DNA of 23,660 nucleotides from Phialocephala subalpina. Its lineage: Eukaryota; Ascomycota; Leotiomycetes; Helotiales; Mollisiaceae. A program made the position numbers and the translations under genes. The DNA lies in assembly GCA_900073065.1 (NCBI GenBank), contig FJOG01000010.1:1165519-1189178 (forward strand), written 5' to 3'. The notes under the pieces are model-generated. The model was not told the origin of the DNA and did no database searches. It saw only the letters and a list, made by a program, of their open reading frames with translations. Positions 19,610 through 23,660 of the stretch are shown one piece after another (position 1 is the stretch's first letter; every line of letters begins with the position of its first letter).

Positions 19610-20431
19610 ATGAGTTCGTTGCGCCCCATAAGCTTGTGCCGGCTTGCTCTGCGCTTCCAAGCCCGGTCCTGTGAGCCAATCAATGTCATTCGCTCACGAT
19701 ACTTTTGGGGAGGAACACCGTCTGACACGATCATTTTATTCGTAAATTTCAATGCCAGCCAGGATAACCTCAGTGTCACGAGAAACATACTTGAACAGGT
19801 TGCTGCCACCCACCCGCCTTTCGAGCTACGATTCTCGAGTCCCATCTTGTACCCCAACGGAGAACATCCTTTCACTAGGGACTCCGATCCAAGAACTGTC
19901 AAGTATGGTCTTGTGTCCGAAAACCTCAATCAACTGCTCCCAAATATTAGAAGAGCACTGGGAAATGTGGAGGTCCTGCGCCCGTCTACTATGGCAAAGG
20001 GGAACAGCACCTGTTGCAAGTCACCGAGCACATTTCAGGATTTATCACCCACCCGAGAAGCGTGAAACACAGGCACCGATCCCCTGACTTTGTTGTCTTA
20101 CTCAAAGGCCTGGATCGTGAGCTTGAGAATGTCCGTACTTCCATTTTCTATAATTTAGAAAAGCAAGCGGCCTCGAAACATTTATATCCCGTTCATTCCG
20201 CTTCACGACATCCCTCAGCCTAGAGGCGACAAAAGCCTAACTCTCAACATAGCGAGGGGGATAATCAAAGACGTCGCGAAAGATCTAGTCGAGGAGCTAA
20301 AAGCGATTGCGAACGACTTAGGCGTTCTTAAAGCTGAAGGGTTTGAGTTGGTACAAGAACCAAGCTTGGCCGAAAAGAGAGCAAATATTCTTCCACCTAA
20401 AATATTCATACCGTTTCTCGGGAAGAAGTAG
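19610..20431 (+). pseudogene. Array copy 7: 2H phosphoesterase-like protein with disrupted or intron-containing middle
   Basis: The ATG at 19610 is chosen because RLALRFQARSCEPINVIRSR then aligns with the other N-termini. The first-motif strand is SDTIILFVNFNASQ (Asp/Thr, no His). LEQVAATHPPFELRFSS and LNQLLPNIRRALGNVEVL follow. The frame stops at 20063-20065. The C-terminal part, in the same phase, runs from about 20160 to 20431: IYIPFIPLHDIP, DKSLTLNIARGIIKDVAKDL, VLKAEGFELVQE and KIFIPFLGKK. Between them, another phase reads HRSPDFVVLLKGLDRELENV with a helix, which looks like a second, partial copy of the C-terminal lobe. An acceptor-like TTCTATAATTTAG (20146-20158) suggests an intron, but no donor repairs everything. 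The second motif is S-L-T. Confidence 0.55.
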
Positions 20432-21383
20432 CTATTTTCCGATATTCCGAGAATCTCAGTCACAAAGTGTACAGCGCTTGCAGCTTCTGGGCTCAAGATT
20501 TCCTCGATGATACTCAAGTCGATGGACGAGAATGGAGGGCTTAGATGTTCGCATAGTCTTCTCCTGCGCGATCGACCACGCGTGCCAGAATCGAAGCGTA
20601 CTCGAGTCGAAAGAAGAGAAGTTGGCGGAAGCTGCCTGAGGCTGTACCTCTTGCACTTCACCAGTCCATGATCTGGGTTCTTGGAGATTCTTGTCGGAAA
20701 GTGGGCATTTGATGGGAAAACTAACGACCTATGAATGTAATCCCCGAGGATCAATTGGAAAATGAATCGTGGATTGAATATTTTCAGGGACTTCTCAGAG
20801 GCTCGACTATCTGAACTTCTCATCATCCTCAATGTCCAGACTCCCAGCCGTGCCAGAGCTTTCTTTCTTTAAGCAAGTACTATCACTAGCTAATGCCATG
20901 CCACTTTGTTGAGCGTAGTACCTGAGAATTGCCAAGCCTGTAGCAAAGTCTAAACGAATCCGGGAGATGAAAAAAGCTTGAGCTTCTCAGAACACATGTA
21001 CTACGAATACGACATCGAGGCTCTCGGCCGGTCCATGGCCGAGTCTCGCTTCCAGATTTTCATGCTTTGCAACCTGTTGACTTCTTCTACTACCTATAGT
21101 TCCATCCTCAACATCGAAATCATACAACATATGCCATCGTGATACCTAAACACGTATAATTGTTCGCGAGTCACGAGAGTCGATACCATGCAGCAAGGGG
21201 GTGGTGGCTGATTATGCAGACCAAGAAGGGGTTAGCGGCCAAGCCACATCAGAATCGCTTGATGTCTAACCTCATTTCAACTTCATCTTCCAACTATTCT
21301 TGTCTGATATTGTACTACAATCTAGCCTGACGCTTCGCCACTACTCTAGAGCCCACAAAATCCTTCTGATCACTCCCGACAAG
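20432..21383. other. Array spacer between copies 7 and 8
   Basis: A 205-codon minus-strand frame (20832-20215) spans this spacer and the antisense of the copy 7 C-terminus. Part of it (SIIEEILSPEAASAVHF) looks protein-like, but I recognise no domain and it overlaps a better-supported coding strand. No repeat or RNA gene is seen. Confidence 0.25.
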
Positions 21384-21976
21384 ATGACGTTTACGATATT
21401 ACTAGAACTTGAGCGACAGTCATGCCAACGTATCTACGCACTTTGAACCAAGTACGGCCTCACCTCTCCCTTTGCTATGAGCTTGATACGATATAACATC
21501 TGTGAAACACCCTCAAATTTTGAGTTATTGATAAAAGCAACGCGGAAAGTCGCTGAGAAGCAAGCGCTTTTTGACACTAGTCTACTTGACCCATACCGAA
21601 CGCACTCCAGTCAAGAGCCGCAATCAAGTATCATAATGTATCTACTGATCTTGCTAAGCTGTAAGATCAATTCAACTTCATGCTAGCTGATGCCGAAGTA
21701 TATCAAATGCGCCACACAGAGGAGGATCCAGTCAAGCTCGTGTCTTTGCGCCAGAAGCTATTCACAAATGCTGCTGCTTATCATTCCTCTCACGTCTCAA
21801 TTCAGAATCGAATTGAAAGCAGTGCAGAGGCAGATCGAATTTTCAACAAGATAAAGAAAATAAATGTGCAAGATCTAGGTGCCATACGAGCAATTGGACG
21901 TAGACTGCGAATGCAGTCGCGAAAAGGCACTCAGGATGCGGATAGGAAGCTTTATCTTTTCCTAGGTACGCAGTAG
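21384..21976 (+). pseudogene. Array copy 8: 2H phosphoesterase-like protein retaining one HxS motif
   Basis: The ATG at 21384 opens TILLELERQSCQRIYAL, interrupted by TGA (21444-21446) exactly where other copies have Arg of RA(K/R)Y, so CGA to TGA is the simplest explanation. The same frame continues with TKYGLTSPFAMSLIRYN (first motif, Ala in place of His), KATRKVAEKQALFDTSL and DPYRTHS. A GTAAGA at 21661 and a CAG at 21729-21731 would give a 71-nt intron. That intron joins the frame to FKLVSLRQKLFTNAAAY, SSHVSIQNRIESSAEADRIF and a tail ending LYLFLGTQ. HVSIQNRI is the classical second HxT/S motif of fungal 2'-5' RNA ligase-like proteins. It supports the family call for the whole array. With one His missing and a stop, activity is unlikely. 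Confidence 0.6.
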
Positions 21977-22350
21977 CCACAGTATATGACAGTTTCCATC
22001 TTAGCATCAGACACAACTCCTGACAGGACTTGAAGCGTTGGCACATTCAGTACTTTTCAGCCTGAAGAGCCCGAGCAAGAATCGATCTGCTCCAAGAAAT
22101 GGAATGACAGCAGGAGCACTCTGTCACAGGGAACTCCGATGAGGCCATTCCACCCAAGCTGAACTCATATGTCGGGCTAAGACAGCTTGTGGTTCTGCAC
22201 CAGGTATGCCCCTAGGCCTTACGTCATGTTTTGAGATCTATTTCCTTTGCGACTTGATCAGCTCCCTAACCTACCTCATCATAGATTTTCACACCTTGAA
22301 CTATACTTACCTCATCTACTACTACCTCTCAAGAGTTAACACCGGCCATG
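21977..22350 (+). other. Flank between array and repeat block, no gene seen
   Basis: Unremarkable base composition with short unrelated frames only. It separates the array's last member from the repeat DNA. Confidence 0.3.
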
Positions 22351-22584
22351 TGTTACGACCCACATGGTCTAATGGACCATAGGCTCAGTAAGCGAGTAAG
22401 CTCGTCTATAAGTAGAACCTAGGATCATGGGACACGGGACGACGGAGGTCACGTGATGGAGTCCAAGTGGGGAGGAGTGTTGCGGATAAATTTTAGACTA
22501 GCGTGCACGTGATAAATTGAGGTGTGCTATAAAGACTGTCTCTTCTAACTCTACAGTGGACAGGTACGCTGTATTTATAGGCCT

Positions 22585-22679
22585 CAGGGCCCTATAGGGC
22601 CTTCCAGGGCCTTCTAGGGCCTTCCACAGTTTACGTTACCCTGTGACAATAGGCTCTCCAGGCCCTTCCAGGGCCTTCC
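22585..22679. repeat. Short GC-rich repeat, AGGGCCTTCC-type units
   Basis: Variants of AGGGCCTTCC recur about four times at 22585-22625 and twice at 22659-22679. The stretch is GC-rich and sits directly beside extremely AT-rich DNA. Confidence 0.75.
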
Positions 22680-22696
22680 GCGCCACTAGTGGCGCG
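22679..22696. repeat. Perfect 18-bp palindrome
   Basis: CGCGCCACTAGTGGCGCG is its own reverse complement and directly follows the GGGCCTTCC repeats. It could be a dyad binding site, a replication-slippage product or a solo terminal structure. The role is unknown. Confidence 0.8.
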
Positions 22697-22814
22697 TAAG
22701 CCTCAGGCTACAACAAGGAGTCCCGAAGGGATAAAGACTCTACTTGTTAAGGACTCTAAGAGTAGGAAGGTTTTATATAAGCAGATAGGATTCCCTTAGA
22801 TAGGAGCTTCGTAG

Positions 22815-23397
22815 TTAACTCAAATATAATATTTTAATAATATATTTAATAATTAAATTTAAATATTATTTTTTATTATATATAATTAATTTTATAATTA
22901 GCTAATCGAGCTAACCGTTATACTTTGAGTATTAACTCTTGTAATATTAATTAAGTATTTTATTATATTTATTATTAAATCTTTATTTAATAAATTAATT
23001 TTTAAATTTATATTATTATAATTTTTAAAATATTAAAAGTTTAAGAATTTGATTTATATAATAAAGCACGAAATAAACTATACTTATATTTAATATTATA
23101 TATAATATATATCGAATTTAATAAAAATAAATTTAAAATTAAAATTAAAAAAATATTATAAATAATTATTATAATATAATTAATATAATAAATATATATT
23201 TAATATATATTTATTATATATTTAGCGTATAACCTTATTACTTCTCTATTTAATTTAGTATCGTAATCGGAGAATAAAATTTTATTTTTATATTTATAAG
23301 AATATTATAATAAATTTTTTTATAAATATTTTTTTTAATTAAATTAAAATTATTTAAAAAAATTATTTCGATTATAAAATAAATATTAGTATTAGTA
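22815..23397. repeat. Extremely AT-rich block, RIP-like
   Basis: Almost entirely A and T, with isolated G/C mostly in CG or CT context and very few CA/TG dinucleotides. No open frame survives. This is the usual outcome of repeat-induced point mutation on a transposon in ascomycetes. A centromeric or origin-like AT block is an alternative. Confidence 0.7.
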
Positions 23398-23660
23398 TCA
23401 CCAGGGATACTTATTACATGTAATAGGCCAGAAGCACGTAAGAATCTCAGTCTTAGTATACTTGTAAATTCGTTGTATTTATAGGAAAAGTAGAGCGTAG
23501 AATTGGAGAGTTATATCCTCCAACTCTGGCTCGTCCCGCGCTAGTACTAATGCAGCCTAGTGCTATACGTGACTACTTTATTATACCCACACTAGTAGTT
23601 CTTTCTTTATAGAAAGAAGCCTCCCAATGTAATCAATCTCATTAAATTATCGCGTTTATT

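Larger units (their letters stand above)
22351..23660. mobile_element. Degraded LTR-retrotransposon-like repeat block
   Basis: From 22351 (TGTTACGACCCACATGG) the sequence changes character. It has a TG start, a small inverted repeat (ATGGTC at 22364-22369 with GACCAT at 22375-22380), a TATAAAG near 22530, GGGCCTTCC repeats, and then an abrupt AT-rich core. From about 23398 the composition returns to normal, with a hairpin (TTCTTTC 23599-23605 with GAAAGAA 23612-23618). A 14-base match with one mismatch (GCTGTATTTATAGG near 22568 and GTTGTATTTATAGG near 23472) links the two flanks. No reverse transcriptase, integrase or terminal CA/PBS could be identified, so the element type is a guess. Confidence 0.4.

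Noticed and set aside
20215..20832. Long minus-strand open frame of 205 codons
   Set aside because: It is partly antisense to the conserved C-terminus of array copy 7 and shows no domain; kept only as a note in the spacer entry.
1..23660. tRNA, rRNA, CRISPR or bacterial-type features
   Set aside because: None seen by eye; introns and gene families are fungal.

Overview
This window looks like nuclear DNA of a filamentous ascomycete (Pezizomycotina). The genes carry short spliceosomal introns (45 to 63 nt) with fungal splice sites and branch points. A secreted vacuolar-type aminopeptidase, a fungal amino acid permease and a DHA1-type MFS relic are present. The right end is a very AT-rich block of the kind made by repeat-induced point mutation (RIP). 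A leotiomycete is a guess from overall style only.

Layout. (1) 1-4.4 kb: the 5' part of a minus-strand, Cys-rich secreted protein with a C-terminal membrane anchor, cut by the window edge. Next come two weak minus-strand candidates, then a complete three-exon M28 aminopeptidase on the plus strand. (2) 4.4-7.6 kb: gene-poor DNA with a TATA box and a doubtful micro-ORF, a (CTT)n microsatellite, and a multiply broken DHA1 drug/polyamine-type MFS transporter pseudogene on the minus strand. (3) 7.8-22 kb: the unusual part. Eight diverged copies of one small protein family (about 165-210 aa) lie at roughly 1.5-1.8 kb spacing. Five are on the minus strand (starts near 8171, 9965, 11594, 13419, 14879) and three on the plus strand (starts near 17917, 19610, 21384). 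The two arms point away from each other and an intact amino acid permease gene (15667-17367) sits between them. (4) 22.35-23.66 kb: repeat DNA resembling an LTR element, with GGGCCTTCC repeats, a perfect 18-bp palindrome and an AT-rich RIP-like core.

The eight-copy family is best read as diverged 2H phosphoesterase (2'-5' RNA ligase-like, PF13563-type) proteins. Each aligned copy has some of the following: an N-terminal strand plus a helix with an (L/M)RA(K/R)Y-like motif, a central PFDLSL-type strand with PFR, an L-x-LR-x-x-L helix, a second-motif strand, a helix like ADRIVEEL-x-K-x-HPNGF, and a C-terminal F-x-PFLG-like strand. The two HxT/S catalytic motifs are mostly gone. In five copies the second one reads P-R-h-x-h, with the Arg encoded by different CGN codons. 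One copy (21384-21976) still has HVS in the second motif. Two copies have long open frames (12796-13419 and 14382-14879); the others carry frameshifts, stops or unresolved introns. This may be a decaying gene cluster or a fast-evolving family of pseudoenzymes. Apart from the aminopeptidase and the permease, nothing here has a secure cellular role, and no operon-like co-operation between genes should be assumed.
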